Numbered from the stretch's first letter, positions 41,703 to 51,022 are shown. The stretch is 64,000 bases of DNA from Bradyrhizobium sp. SZCCT0231 (GCF_018130245.1 NZ_JAFCKP010000011.1:62001-126000), one strand, 5' to 3'. The notes: generated by a model from the sequence alone, not told the origin. Made by a program: numbers and translations.

Positions 41703-41786
41703 CGCCGAACACTAGCCGCATCGCATTGTGAGCGAATACGGCCATTTCGGCATACGGCTATGCGCAAGGCGTCAAGTCGCAGGCTT

Positions 41787-41913
41787 GTAGGGTAGGCAAA
41801 GACGCGCTCTTTGCGCGGCGTGCCCACCATTGCTGCCATCACGCGGAGATGGATGGTGGGCACGCATCCGCCTCCGCTCTTCGAGCGGCAGCGGATGTTT
41901 TGCCCACCCTACG
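41787..41913. repeat. Palindromic repeat, 'GTAGGGTGGGCAAA' family
   Basis: The element starts GTAGGGTAGGCAAAG and ends TTTTGCCCACCCTAC, with inner CGTGCCCACCAT / ATGGTGGGCACGC arms. It lies between the divergent upstream end of the MFS gene and the 3' end of the aminopeptidase gene. A sibling is at 44148-44271. Confidence 0.78.
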
Positions 41914-41933
41914 CAGGCAGTCTTATGACGGAT

Positions 41934-43763
41934 TTAGAGCTTCAGCTCCGCCGTCGCCTGATCGAGCCAGGCCTTCGTCGCCTCGTCCAGCGCCGGCCGC
42001 ACCTCGGCCTTCACGCGCGCATGATACGCATTCAGCCAATCGAGCTCGTCGCGGCTGAGCATCGCCACATCGATCAGCCGGCGGTCGATCGGCGCCAAGG
42101 TCAGCGTCTCGAACGCGTTCATCGGCTTCTCGGCGCCCTCGATGTCGGCCGCGACCACCAGCTCGAGGTTCTCGATGCGGATGCCGAAGCCGTCGGTCTT
42201 GTAGTAGCCGGGCTCGTTGGAGAGGATCATGCCGCGCTTCAGCGGCGTGGTGCCGAGCTTCGAGATCCGCGCCGGTCCTTCGTGGACCGAGAGATAGCTG
42301 CCGACGCCGTGGCCGGTGCCGTGCTCGAAATCAAGGCCGGCGGACCAGAGATATTGCCGCGCCAGCGTGTCGAGTTGCGCGCCCGTGGTGCCGTCCGGAA
42401 AGATGGCGCGCGCAATCGCGATATGGCCGCGCAGCACGCGGGTGAAGCGGTCGCGCATCTCGCCGGTGGGCTCACCGACCGCCATGGTGCGCGTGACGTC
42501 GGTGGTGCCGTCCTCATATTGCGCGCCGGAATCGATCAGCAGGAGATCGCCGGGCGCGATCCGCCGGTTGCTCTTGCGGGTGACGCGGTAATGCACGATG
42601 GCGCCGTTCGGGCCTGTGCCGGAGATGGTCGGGAACGACACGTCCTTCAGCGCGCCGGTGTCGCGGCGGAAGGTTTCCAGCGCCTCGACCGCGTCGATCT
42701 CGGTGAGCTTGCCGCTTGGCGCCTCGCGATCGATCCATGCGAGGAAGCGCGCCAGCGCTGCGGCGTCGCGCACATGGGCCGTTTTGGTGCCCTTGATCTC
42801 GGTCGCGTTCTTGACCGCTTTGAGCAGTGCAACCGGATCGCTGCCGCGCACCGGCTTGCCGCCGGCGCCGGCGATCAGCCGGCTGAGTGTGTCGGCGGCG
42901 GTGGCGTTGTCGAGCGCGATCGCCGCACCGCTTTTGGCGAGCGCCATCAACGTCGGCGCCATGGCGTCCGGTTCGCGCACGTCGGCGGACTGCTCGAGAT
43001 GGTCGCGCGTCAAGTTGGAGAGTTTGCGGTGGTCGATGAAGATGGTGGGACGGCCGTCCTTCGGCACCAGCGCGTAGGACAGCGGCAGCGGGGTGTGGGC
43101 GACGTCGGCGCCGCGGATGTTGAAGGTCCAGGCCACCGCGTGGCTGTCCGACAGCACCAGCGCATCCGTGCCGAGCTTGGCGATCTCGCCCCTGATCTGC
43201 GTCAGCTTCTCCGCTTCAGTGACACCGGCATGCTGGAGGCTGTGAACGGCGACGGGGGCGAGCGGTGGCTGCGGCCGGTCCTGCCAGACTGCGTCGATCG
43301 GATTATAGTCGACGGCGACCAGCTCGGCGCCGGCCTTGGTGCAGGCGGCGGATAGGCGTTCGGCTGCCGAAAAAGTGTGCAGCCACGGGTCGAATCCGAG
43401 GCGATCGCCGGCCTTCAGATGCGCCGACACCCAGCTCTCCGGCGGCGGATCGATCAGTGATTCCACCGCCCAGGCCTTGGCATCGACCTGCTTGGCGGCC
43501 TGAAGCGTGTAGCGGCCATCGACGAACACCGCAGCCTCATGCGGCAGCACCACCGCCATTCCGGCCGAGCCCGTAAAGCCGGTCAGCCAGGCGAGCCGCT
43601 CTTCCGATGGCGGCACATATTCGTTCTGCTGCTGGTCGGCGCGCGGAACGACGAAGCCGGTCAGCTTGCGGCGGGCGAGCTCTTCGCGAAGTGCGGCCAG
43701 CCGCGACGTCAATGCGACGCCGGCCTCCGGCTCCTCGAATGTCTGGAAGTGTGCTTCGAACAT
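41934..43763 (-). CDS. Xaa-Pro aminopeptidase (M24B, long form)
   Basis: A 609-residue metallopeptidase releasing N-terminal residues before proline. It has two creatinase-N-like domains (residues about 15-310), the pita-bread M24 domain and a C-terminal extension, like the eukaryotic cytosolic XPNPEP1 type rather than the ~440-residue E. coli PepP. Metal ligands are visible in LLLIDSGAQYEDGTTDVTRT (two Asp), HGVGSYLSVHEGP (His), and GMILSNEPGYY and GIRIENLELV (two Glu). No signal peptide, so cytoplasmic. Confidence 0.9.
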   Translation of the reverse strand: MFEAHFQTFEEPEAGVALTSRLAALREELARRKLTGFVVPRADQQQNEYVPPSEERLAWLTGFTGSAGMAVVLPHEAAVFVDGRYTLQAAKQVDAKAWAVESLIDPPPESWVSAHLKAGDRLGFDPWLHTFSAAERLSAACTKAGAELVAVDYNPIDAVWQDRPQPPLAPVAVHSLQHAGVTEAEKLTQIRGEIAKLGTDALVLSDSHAVAWTFNIRGADVAHTPLPLSYALVPKDGRPTIFIDHRKLSNLTRDHLEQSADVREPDAMAPTLMALAKSGAAIALDNATAADTLSRLIAGAGGKPVRGSDPVALLKAVKNATEIKGTKTAHVRDAAALARFLAWIDREAPSGKLTEIDAVEALETFRRDTGALKDVSFPTISGTGPNGAIVHYRVTRKSNRRIAPGDLLLIDSGAQYEDGTTDVTRTMAVGEPTGEMRDRFTRVLRGHIAIARAIFPDGTTGAQLDTLARQYLWSAGLDFEHGTGHGVGSYLSVHEGPARISKLGTTPLKRGMILSNEPGYYKTDGFGIRIENLELVVAADIEGAEKPMNAFETLTLAPIDRRLIDVAMLSRDELDWLNAYHARVKAEVRPALDEATKAWLDQATAELKL

Positions 43764-43950
43764 GGTGGATCACTTTAGGATCATGGGGATCAGTCCGCAA
43801 TCTAGACGCATTTGCGTCGCATCTGGCATGGACTGTGCTTGAAATAGTTCCATTCGAATTGAGTGGAGTAAAGGATGCGGCAGTTGCGCTTCGTCCGGAT
43901 AACAGGGAAATTCGAGCAGGTGGTTCATCTCAACGGCGAGGGGACACACG

Positions 43951-44130
43951 ATGCCAGCATTCACGTTTGAGAAGATTTCGCCGCCGGTGCGCGGCGCCCC
44001 GACTGCGGCAGCACCGAAGAAGCCGCGCGGCCTGATCAGCCAGATGATCGACCGTTTCGCCGAGCGCCGCGCGCGGCGCACCTTGCAGGACGATCGCGCG
44101 ATACACCGCGACGAGAAGCCGGCGGAGTAG
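43951..44130 (+). CDS. Small basic hypothetical protein (59 aa)
   Basis: The ORF MPAFTFEKISPPVRGAPTAA... runs to a basic, Arg-rich end (FAERRARRTLQDDRAIHRDE). GAGGGGACACAC precedes the ATG with ideal spacing. Short proteins starting MPAFTFEKISPP are, to my recollection, recurrent in Bradyrhizobium, which supports coding; no function is known. No transmembrane segment; a DNA/RNA-binding or regulatory role would be speculation. Confidence 0.6.
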   Translation: MPAFTFEKISPPVRGAPTAAAPKKPRGLISQMIDRFAERRARRTLQDDRAIHRDEKPAE

Positions 44131-44147
44131 GGCGGCATCGGGATTTC

Positions 44148-44271
44148 GTAGGGTGGGCAAAGGCGCTCTTGCGCCGTGCCCACCATCTTCCCCGATTATC
44201 GATCGTTATGGTGGGCACGCTTCCGCCTTCGCTCTTCGAGCTACGGCGGACAAGTCGCTTTGCCCCCCTAC
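44148..44271. repeat. Palindromic repeat, 'GTAGGGTGGGCAAA' family
   Basis: Starts GTAGGGTGGGCAAAGG and ends TTTGCCCCCCTAC, with GCCGTGCCCACCAT / ATGGTGGGCACGC inner arms. It separates the 59-residue gene from the 3' end of prmA. Confidence 0.78.
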
Positions 44272-44281
44272 GGCACCTCGC

Positions 44282-45169
44282 TTAACCCATCTTCCTCAGC
44301 AACAAACTGCTCCATCCCTCGATCCGCAGATGCTTCACCGGCACAAGGCCGCGCGCACGGTAGGCGGCGATCACCGCGGGGGCCTGGTGCGTCAGCAGGC
44401 CGGAGAGGATAACGCGGGCGCCGGGCGCGAGGTGCCGCGCCATCGGGCTCGCCAATTGCCGCAGCGGGTTGGCGAGGATGTTGGCGAGCACCAGGTCGAA
44501 CGGGCCGGCGCGCGCAAAATCCGGCGCCGCAAAGCCGGTGGCGCGGATCACCCGCACATGGTTGCCAACTTCATTGAGCGAGGCGTTCTCAGCCGCCACC
44601 CGCACCGAGGGCGGATCGATGTCGGAGGCAAGCACTGCGCGGTGCAACGCCTTCGCGGCTGCGATCGCCAGCACGCCGGTCCCGGCACCGAGGTCGAGCA
44701 CGTTGCGCGGCCGGGAACTCTTCAGGGCATGGTCAAGCAGAAGTAAACAGCCGCGCGTCGTGCCGTGGTGACCGGTGCCGAAGGCGAGCGCCGCCTCGAT
44801 CTCGATGGCGAGCTTGTTCGGCGCCACACGGTCACGGTCATGGCTGCCGTGCACGACGAAGCGCCCGGCCGGGACCGGGACGAGATCCTCCAGGCTGGCC
44901 TTGACCCAGTCCTTGGCCTCGATCGTGTCGAAGAGAAGCGTCGCGGCGATCTCATTTCCTGCTGAAGTTGCAACGAGTTCGCGCAGCCATGCCGGGTCCG
45001 GCGCCTCAGCGAAATGAAGCGTGACGTCCCATTGTCCGTCCGGCCGCTCGAAGGCGGCGACCGCTGCATCGCCCTCGAAGAACACCTCGGTGAGCACGTC
45101 GACGACGCGCCTGGCGTCGGTTTCGCTGCCGATCGAAAAGCTGGCGCGATGGGTGGGGGAAGGCTGCAT
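44282..45169 (-). CDS. prmA: Ribosomal protein L11 methyltransferase PrmA
   Basis: A 295-residue SAM-dependent enzyme that trimethylates ribosomal protein L11. The methyltransferase core has motif I VLDLGAGTGVLAIAAAKAL, DIDPPSVRVAAENASLN and the FDLVLANILANPL motif (NILANPL is the PrmA signature). The N-terminal ~110 residues form the L11-recognition domain. It is divergent from the pilin gene. Confidence 0.92.
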   Translation of the reverse strand: MQPSPTHRASFSIGSETDARRVVDVLTEVFFEGDAAVAAFERPDGQWDVTLHFAEAPDPAWLRELVATSAGNEIAATLLFDTIEAKDWVKASLEDLVPVPAGRFVVHGSHDRDRVAPNKLAIEIEAALAFGTGHHGTTRGCLLLLDHALKSSRPRNVLDLGAGTGVLAIAAAKALHRAVLASDIDPPSVRVAAENASLNEVGNHVRVIRATGFAAPDFARAGPFDLVLANILANPLRQLASPMARHLAPGARVILSGLLTHQAPAVIAAYRARGLVPVKHLRIEGWSSLLLRKMG

Positions 45170-45323
45170 TCAGGGTTCCGTTGAGCTCAATTTTTGGAAC
45201 TTTTGGTGTCAATTTTCCGGACAACTTGCGGTTCGCAGATTAACCCGCCTGTAGCGTGTCTCCCGTAAATTTTCGGATGTCGAAGCAAGCCAATACAGCT
45301 TGGAATTGAAACGGAGGCGAGTC

Positions 45324-45488
45324 TTGAAGAGCATGATTCAGAAGTTCTGGTCGGACGAGTCCGGTGCAACGGCGATCGAGTACGGTCTGATTGCCGCGGG
45401 TATCGCCCTGGCGATCATTACCGTGGTGAACAGCCTGGGCACCAGCATGAACGAGAAGTTCAGTTCGATTAGCAGCTCCTTGAAGTAA
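45324..45488 (+). CDS. Flp/Fap-type pilin prepeptide
   Basis: A 54-residue type IVb prepilin of the Flp class. A short leader ends at DESG, and cleavage by the TadV/CpaA peptidase would fall before ATAIEYGLIAAGI; the Glu at position +5 and Tyr are the Flp signature. One hydrophobic helix follows, then a short Ser-rich tail. GGAGG at 45313-45317 favours a TTG start at 45324 (6-nt spacer) over ATG 45333. No tad/cpa secretion genes are nearby, so assembly would depend on a distant locus. Confidence 0.85.
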   Translation: MKSMIQKFWSDESGATAIEYGLIAAGIALAIITVVNSLGTSMNEKFSSISSSLK

Positions 45489-45545
45489 TTTCCGCCTGCA
45501 TTTCCCAGCGGGGGCTATTTTTCTTTAGAGGCTGTTCCTGATCAC

Positions 45546-45585
45546 CGCCCGCCAGGGGATTCCCCTGGTGGGCGAGGTCGTTTTT
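45546..45585 (+). terminator. Rho-independent terminator of the pilin gene
   Basis: CGCCCGCCAGGGG (45546-45558) pairs with CCCCTGGTGGGCG (45562-45574) around a 3-nt loop, one G-U pair included. A TTTTT run follows at 45581-45585 after a short spacer. Confidence 0.8.
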
Positions 45586-45764
45586 GACGGGATCTTCACA
45601 GCTTGTCCGCCTGCTTGCCGGGCCCCCTATCCACCCGTTTTCCCGCAATTGTCCCTACGATTGTCCACCGACTATCCCCTGGATCGCCCCGACGGTCTTG
45701 TCCGGGTATCCTCTGCCCGGCCCACAGACCATTCGACAGGCCTGTCCACAGCCCATCCACAATC

Positions 45765-47375
45765 CTATCCACGGCTTCCGAACAGCGACCGGTGATCCCG
45801 CAGGATCACCTGGGCCGCGTTGTGGCCGGGGGCCCCGGTGACGCCGCCGCCGGGATGGGCGCCGGAGCCGCAATGGTAGAGGCCCCTCAACGGCCCGCGA
45901 TAATCGGCGTGGCCCAGCATCGGCCGCGCCGAGAACAGCTGGTTCAGCGTCAGCGCGCCGTGGAAGATGTCGCCTCCGAGCAGACCGAATTGCCGTTCGA
46001 GATCGAGCGGGGACAGGATCTGACGGCCGAGCACGCTCGCCGCAAAACCCGGCGCGTACTTGTCCACCGTCGCGATCATGAGATCGGCGACCTCTTCGCG
46101 ATGGTCGTCCCACGACTTTCCATCGGGAAGCCTTGGTGCGACATGCTGGCAGAACAGGCTCGCGACATGCTTGCCGGCGGGGGCCAGCGTGTCGTCGAGC
46201 GTCGAGGGGATCAGCATCTCGACGACGGGCTCACGGCTCCAGCCCTGGGCCCGCGCGTCGAGATAGGCGCGGTCCATGTAGTCGAGGCTCGGCGCCAGGA
46301 TGATGCCGGAGGTGAGGTGATCGCCCTCGCCTGATAGCGCCGTGAAGGAGGGCAGGCGGTCCAGCGCCACGTTCATGCGGAAGGTGCCGGAGCCGTTCTT
46401 CCAGTGCCGGATGCGGGCGAGGAAGTCCGCAGGGAGAGCGTCGGCCGCGATCAGCCGCGTGTAGAGCAACTTCGGATTGACATTGGCCGCGACATACTTG
46501 GCGCGGATGGCTGAGCCGTTCTCCAGCACGACGCCGACGGCGCGATCACGTTCGACGATGATCTCACGGACGCCGGCATCCGTTTCGATCGCGACGCCGC
46601 GGTCGCGTGCCGTGCGCGCCATCGCCTGCGTGATCGCGCCCATGCCGCCGATGGCGTGGCCCCAGACGCCCTTCTTGCCGTTCACCTCGCCGAAGGCGTG
46701 ATGCAGCATCACATAGGCCGAGCCGGCGGCGTAGGGGCTGGCGTAATTGCCGACGATGGCGTCGAAGCCGAACAGCGCCTTGACCAGATCATGTTCGAAA
46801 CGTTCGTCCAGCATCTCGCCGGCCGAACGGGTGAAGAGGTCGAGCAGGCTGCGGCTCTGTTCCAGCGTGAGGCCGCGCAGGATATTGGCGCTCTGGAGCG
46901 CGTTCACGGCTTCGCGGATCGCGTTCGTGCCAAAGCCGTCGAGCAGGTTCGGGGGCGCGCGCAGCACGAACTGCCTGAGCACGTCGGCGATGTCTTCCAG
47001 CTCGCGCGCGAAGCCGTCGAGGGCCTCCGCATCGTGCGCGCTGAGCCGCGCGACCGACGCTTTGGTCCGCCCCTCGCCGGTGAGGAGATAGCTGGCATCC
47101 AGTGTCGGCAGAAAATTTTGCGCGCGCCGCTCGACGATCCGCAGGCCCTGCTCGGCGAGCTTGAGGTCACGGATCACCTGCGGATTGAGCAGGCTCACCG
47201 TGTAGGCCGCGACCGAATTGCGAAAGCCGGGGTGAAACTCCTCCGTCACCGCCGCCCCGCCCACCACCTTGCGCTGTTCGACCACGCGCACGCGCAGACC
47301 CGCCATCGCGAGATAGGCCGCGCAGGTGAGGCCGTTATGGCCAGCGCCGATGATGACGACGTCGGTTTCGGTCAT
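45765..47375 (-). CDS. Phytoene-desaturase-like NAD(P)/FAD-dependent oxidoreductase
   Basis: A 536-residue flavoprotein. It starts with the Rossmann dinucleotide motif VVIIGAGHNGLTCAAYLAMAG and GGAAVTEEFHPGFRNSVAAYT, and ends with a second FAD block (LYHCGSGAHPGGGVTGAPGHNAA), the layout of CrtI/phytoene dehydrogenase-related proteins (COG1233). No carotenoid genes are near, so the substrate is open. The frame extends to 47450, but upstream codons lie within a palindromic repeat; ATG 47375 (MTETDVVIIGAG) is the likely start. Confidence 0.85.
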   Translation of the reverse strand: MTETDVVIIGAGHNGLTCAAYLAMAGLRVRVVEQRKVVGGAAVTEEFHPGFRNSVAAYTVSLLNPQVIRDLKLAEQGLRIVERRAQNFLPTLDASYLLTGEGRTKASVARLSAHDAEALDGFARELEDIADVLRQFVLRAPPNLLDGFGTNAIREAVNALQSANILRGLTLEQSRSLLDLFTRSAGEMLDERFEHDLVKALFGFDAIVGNYASPYAAGSAYVMLHHAFGEVNGKKGVWGHAIGGMGAITQAMARTARDRGVAIETDAGVREIIVERDRAVGVVLENGSAIRAKYVAANVNPKLLYTRLIAADALPADFLARIRHWKNGSGTFRMNVALDRLPSFTALSGEGDHLTSGIILAPSLDYMDRAYLDARAQGWSREPVVEMLIPSTLDDTLAPAGKHVASLFCQHVAPRLPDGKSWDDHREEVADLMIATVDKYAPGFAASVLGRQILSPLDLERQFGLLGGDIFHGALTLNQLFSARPMLGHADYRGPLRGLYHCGSGAHPGGGVTGAPGHNAAQVILRDHRSLFGSRG

Positions 47376-47397
47376 GAGGGATTCAAGTTGTTCCACT

Positions 47398-47437
47398 GTC
47401 ATTCCGGGTGCACCTCTTCGAGGCGCTCCGGAATGAC
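47398..47437. repeat. Short palindromic repeat (GTCATTCCGGG family)
   Basis: A 40-bp minimal copy: GTCATTCCGGGTGCACC ... GCGCTCCGGAATGAC. It lies just upstream of the oxidoreductase start, where it could affect its 5' leader. Confidence 0.7.
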
Positions 47438-47554
47438 ATCTGTATATCAAGCATTTGCTTCCGCAACATCACGACCCCCTTTATTGCCCGTTCGGGCGCC
47501 TTGTGCTCCATTGCGCGCGATCCGGCGCCCGCCGGGGTTTGAGCCGGAGCTTCC

Positions 47555-49834
47555 ATGGATTCGATCGTGCAACCTGCCGCCACGGAGCAGCCCTCGTCGT
47601 CGCGCAACCGGCTGCTGCTGACGGTCTACACCGCCGCGATCTTCGTCAGCGCGCTGCTGCTGTTCTCGGTGCAGCCGCTGTTCACGAAGATGGTGCTGCC
47701 GCGGCTCGGCGGCTCGCCTGCGGTGTGGTCGGTGGCCATGGTGTTCTTCCAGTCCTCGCTGCTGGCCGGCTATGCCTACGCGCATCTGTTGATGCAGGCG
47801 AGGAACCGGATCGTTCCGGTCGCGGTCCATCTGGTGCTGCTGATTGCGGCCTTCGCCACGCTGCCGCTCGGCATCGCCTCCGCCTATGGCGAGCCGCCCG
47901 CTTCGGGCTATGCATTCTGGTTGCTTGGCCTGTTCGTGGTCTCGATCGGGCTGCCGTTCTTCGCGCTCGCCGCCAACAATCCGCTGCTGCAGGCCTGGTT
48001 CGTCCGCACCGGCCATCCCGCCGGCCACGATCCCTATTTCCTCTATGCCTCTTCCAACATCGGCAGCTTCCTCGCGCTGCTGTCCTATCCGTTCCTGCTC
48101 GAGCCGATGTTCACGCTGCAGATGCAGAACCGGTTCTGGACCGGTGGCTATGGCCTGCTGATCCTTCTCATCGGCGCCTGCGGCATGCTGTTGTTGCGTT
48201 CGCCGAAGCTGGCGGTGGCCGATGCCCGGGCCGAGGACATGAATGCGCCGGCGCCGGGCCTGCCGACGCGGCTGCGCTGGATCTTCCTCGCCGCGGTGCC
48301 GTCGGGCCTGCTGATCGCCGTCACCGCACACATTTCGACCGACGTCGCGGCGGCGCCGCTGCTGTGGGTGCTGCCGCTGTCGCTGTATCTGCTGACCTGG
48401 GTCGTGGTGTTCCAGTCGCGGCCGCTGCTGCCGCACAAATGGATGCTGATGCTGCAGCCGGTCGCGATCGCCGGCGTCGTCGTGCTGCTGGCCTTTGGCG
48501 GCGAGCAGAACCTGCTGCTGACGCTCGGCGGACATCAACTGTGCTTCTTCGTCATTGCCATGGCCTGTCACGGCGAACTGGCGCGGACCCGGCCGGCCGC
48601 CAAATATCTCACCGGATTCTATGTCGCGCTGTCGTTCGGCGGCATGGTCGGCGGGCTGTTCGCCGGGCTCGTTGCGCCCTTCACCTTCACATGGATCGCC
48701 GAATATCCGATCCTGATCGCGCTCGCCGTGCTGTGCCGTCCGTCCGGGAACGAGCGGCTGGCCGGCGTCGTTAAATGGTACTGGCTGGCGCTCGCCGCGC
48801 TCGCGGTAGCGCTGATCGCACCGTCCTATACGACGGGGGACCTCTCGACCTGGTTCGAGGATCATCGCGTCTGGGTCGCGGGCGCCGTCGGCGTGCTCGC
48901 CGCGCTGCTTGCGCTGATCCTCAATGCCGGACGCTGGAAGATTTTTGCCACCGTCGCGCTCGCGCTGGCGTTGATCCGGATCTATCCCGCAGACGAGGGC
49001 CGCGTCACGACGGTGCGCAGCTTCTTCGGCGTGCACAAGATCGTGGTGACGCCGGGCGGCTATTTCCACGTGCTGATGCACGGCACCACCATCCACGGCG
49101 CCGAGCGCTTCCGCAACAATGACGGCACGCCTGTTACCGGCCGGCCCGAGCCGATCACCTATTATCACGAGGACGGCGGCATCGGTCAGGCCGTCAGCGC
49201 GATCCGCGAGCGCAAGGGCGCGCCGCTCAAGGTCGCCGCGATCGGGGTCGGCTCCGGCACGCTCGCCTGCGCCGCCGAGCCGGGCGAGGACTGGAAATTC
49301 TTCGAGATCGACCAGTCGATGGTGGACGCGGCGCGCGACCCCAGGAATTTCCGCTACATCTCGAGCTGCATGCCGGACATGAAGCCCGTCATCGGCGATG
49401 CGCGCCTCACCTTCGCCAAGGAACCCGATGGCGCCTATGATCTCATCATCGTCGATGCCTATTCGTCCGATGCGATTCCGATCCACCTTGCGACCGAAGA
49501 GGCGATGAAGATCTACAAGGACAAGCTCGCGCCTCACGGCGCCGTGGTGATGCACGTCTCCAACCGGCATCTGGATCTCGAGACCGTCGTGGTCGGCATT
49601 GCGGATGCCAACGATCTCAAGAGCTGGGTCTTCAACGAGGATTCGGGGCGCGATTCCGACTACATCTTCTCGACCGACGTCGTCATCTCCGCGCGCGAGG
49701 AGGCCGACATCGGCAGGCTCGCGTCCTCCAAGCAATGGGAACAGACCGAAGCCGATGACAGGGTGCGGGTCTGGACCGACGACTATTCAAATATCCTGGG
49801 CGCGCTGTATCGGCGTTGGAAGGACGGGGAGTAG
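47555..49834 (+). CDS. Polytopic membrane protein fused to a spermidine-synthase-like domain
   Basis: A 759-residue fusion. About residues 20-480 form ~12 membrane helices in spermine/spermidine synthase-associated pattern (SALLLFSVQPLFTKMVLPRLGG at the start is typical). About residues 500-740 form an aminopropyltransferase-like Rossmann domain (AAIGVGSGTLACAAEPG, FFEIDQSMVDAAR, IIVDAYSSDAIP). Such fused spermidine synthases are widespread in proteobacteria, but polyamine synthesis has not been generally shown. No polyamine genes are adjacent. Confidence 0.85.
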   Translation: MDSIVQPAATEQPSSSRNRLLLTVYTAAIFVSALLLFSVQPLFTKMVLPRLGGSPAVWSVAMVFFQSSLLAGYAYAHLLMQARNRIVPVAVHLVLLIAAFATLPLGIASAYGEPPASGYAFWLLGLFVVSIGLPFFALAANNPLLQAWFVRTGHPAGHDPYFLYASSNIGSFLALLSYPFLLEPMFTLQMQNRFWTGGYGLLILLIGACGMLLLRSPKLAVADARAEDMNAPAPGLPTRLRWIFLAAVPSGLLIAVTAHISTDVAAAPLLWVLPLSLYLLTWVVVFQSRPLLPHKWMLMLQPVAIAGVVVLLAFGGEQNLLLTLGGHQLCFFVIAMACHGELARTRPAAKYLTGFYVALSFGGMVGGLFAGLVAPFTFTWIAEYPILIALAVLCRPSGNERLAGVVKWYWLALAALAVALIAPSYTTGDLSTWFEDHRVWVAGAVGVLAALLALILNAGRWKIFATVALALALIRIYPADEGRVTTVRSFFGVHKIVVTPGGYFHVLMHGTTIHGAERFRNNDGTPVTGRPEPITYYHEDGGIGQAVSAIRERKGAPLKVAAIGVGSGTLACAAEPGEDWKFFEIDQSMVDAARDPRNFRYISSCMPDMKPVIGDARLTFAKEPDGAYDLIIVDAYSSDAIPIHLATEEAMKIYKDKLAPHGAVVMHVSNRHLDLETVVVGIADANDLKSWVFNEDSGRDSDYIFSTDVVISAREEADIGRLASSKQWEQTEADDRVRVWTDDYSNILGALYRRWKDGE

Positions 49835-49850
49835 GCTTCGCGCCACGAGG

Positions 49851-49979
49851 TCTCGTGCCCCGGACGCAGCGCAGCGCTTCTTCAGCGGTGCGCTGCAGAG
49901 CCGGGGCCCATCGCGCGGCTTGCTGGGTCCCGGCTCTGCGGAGCAGCGTTGCACGCTGCACCGCGTCCGGGACACGAGA
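49851..49979. repeat. Palindromic repeat (TCTCGTGCCCCGG family)
   Basis: Starts TCTCGTGCCCCGGACGCAG and ends GCGTCCGGGACACGAGA with inner GAGCCGGGGCCCAT / GGGTCCCGGCTC arms. It lies between two convergent genes. Confidence 0.8.
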
Positions 49980-49985
49980 CCGGTC

Positions 49986-50984
49986 CTACGGCGCCACCGG
50001 AGTCCCCGCCGGCAGTGCAATTCCCTTCTCGCCGGCGATCTGCCGCAACAGGTCCGGCCTGTCCGAGATGATGCCGTCGACGCCGATCTCGAACATCCGC
50101 GCCATGTCGTCTCGCTTGTTCACCGTCCAGACCACGACGCGCAGCCCGAGCGCGTGAGCCTCCGAGACGAGCGCCGCGGTCACGTCGCCGAAATGAGGCG
50201 ACCAGATCGCGCCGCCCGCAGCCTTGATCGTCCGCGGCAGCGAGCCGCCGTGATCGGCCGGGCTGAAACCCGCCGTCCAGCTCGTCGCCTTATCGAGCGC
50301 CACCGTCGGAGCCGAGCCGCGCTGGAGCGTCAGGTACACGGTCGGGATGTTGGGCGCCTGCTGCTGCACGAGAAGCAGGGTTCGCCAGTCGAACGACTGG
50401 ATCATGACGCGATCGGAGAGTTTTTCGGCCTCGATCACTCCAAGCAGCTTCGCGACGAAGGCCTGCGGATCTGGCGCTTCATCCGGATGGTGCGGATCGA
50501 TCTTGGTCTCGATGTTGAAGCGCACCTGCATGTTGCCGGACTTGCGCACCAGCGCGAACAGCTCCCGCAAGGTGGGAATGCGCGTCCCCGGCAGCGCACG
50601 CTGGTCGGGGAATTGTTTAGCGTAGGCGCTGTCCGGCCGGATCTGGCCGACGTCGTAGGTCCTGACCTCGTCGAGCCGCAGTTTGACGAAAGGCGTGCCG
50701 GGCGGAGTGATGTAGGCGCCATCGGCCCTGCGTGCGAGATCGGGATTGAGCCCGCGCTCATGCGACGCGATGACTTCGCCGTCGGCGGTGACGCCAACGT
50801 CGAGCTCCAGCGTGTCCACGCCCATCGTCAGCGAATTGGCGAAGGCGGGCAGGGTGTTTTCCGGCAGCAGCGCCCGCCCGCCGCGATGCGCCTCGAGATC
50901 GAAGGCCATGGCTTGTCCTGCAATGGCTTGTCCCGCGGCGAGAACCGAGAGCACGGTCAGGATGGTCTTGCTTCGTGACAGCAT
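49986..50984 (-). CDS. Secreted glycerophosphodiester phosphodiesterase
   Basis: A 332-residue periplasmic enzyme of the GDPD TIM-barrel family, hydrolysing glycerophosphodiesters to glycerol-3-phosphate and an alcohol. A signal peptide (MLSRSKTILTVLSVLAAGQA) ends near residue 27. Catalytic features are LEAHRGG, LPENTLPAF, LELDVGVTADG and SHERGLNPD, giving the two His and the acidic metal ligands. The closest well-known relative is GlpQ. No glycerol-phosphate transport genes are adjacent. Confidence 0.9.
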   Translation of the reverse strand: MLSRSKTILTVLSVLAAGQAIAGQAMAFDLEAHRGGRALLPENTLPAFANSLTMGVDTLELDVGVTADGEVIASHERGLNPDLARRADGAYITPPGTPFVKLRLDEVRTYDVGQIRPDSAYAKQFPDQRALPGTRIPTLRELFALVRKSGNMQVRFNIETKIDPHHPDEAPDPQAFVAKLLGVIEAEKLSDRVMIQSFDWRTLLLVQQQAPNIPTVYLTLQRGSAPTVALDKATSWTAGFSPADHGGSLPRTIKAAGGAIWSPHFGDVTAALVSEAHALGLRVVVWTVNKRDDMARMFEIGVDGIISDRPDLLRQIAGEKGIALPAGTPVAP

Positions 50985-51022
50985 GGCGCCTCGACCGGCG
51001 AGGGCAGTTGATGGCAGCCGCG

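Noticed and set aside
45600-45775. Chromosomal origin of replication
   Set aside because: The DnaA-like motifs are poor matches, there is no AT-rich unwinding element, and no hemE/parAB/dnaA/gyrB neighbours.
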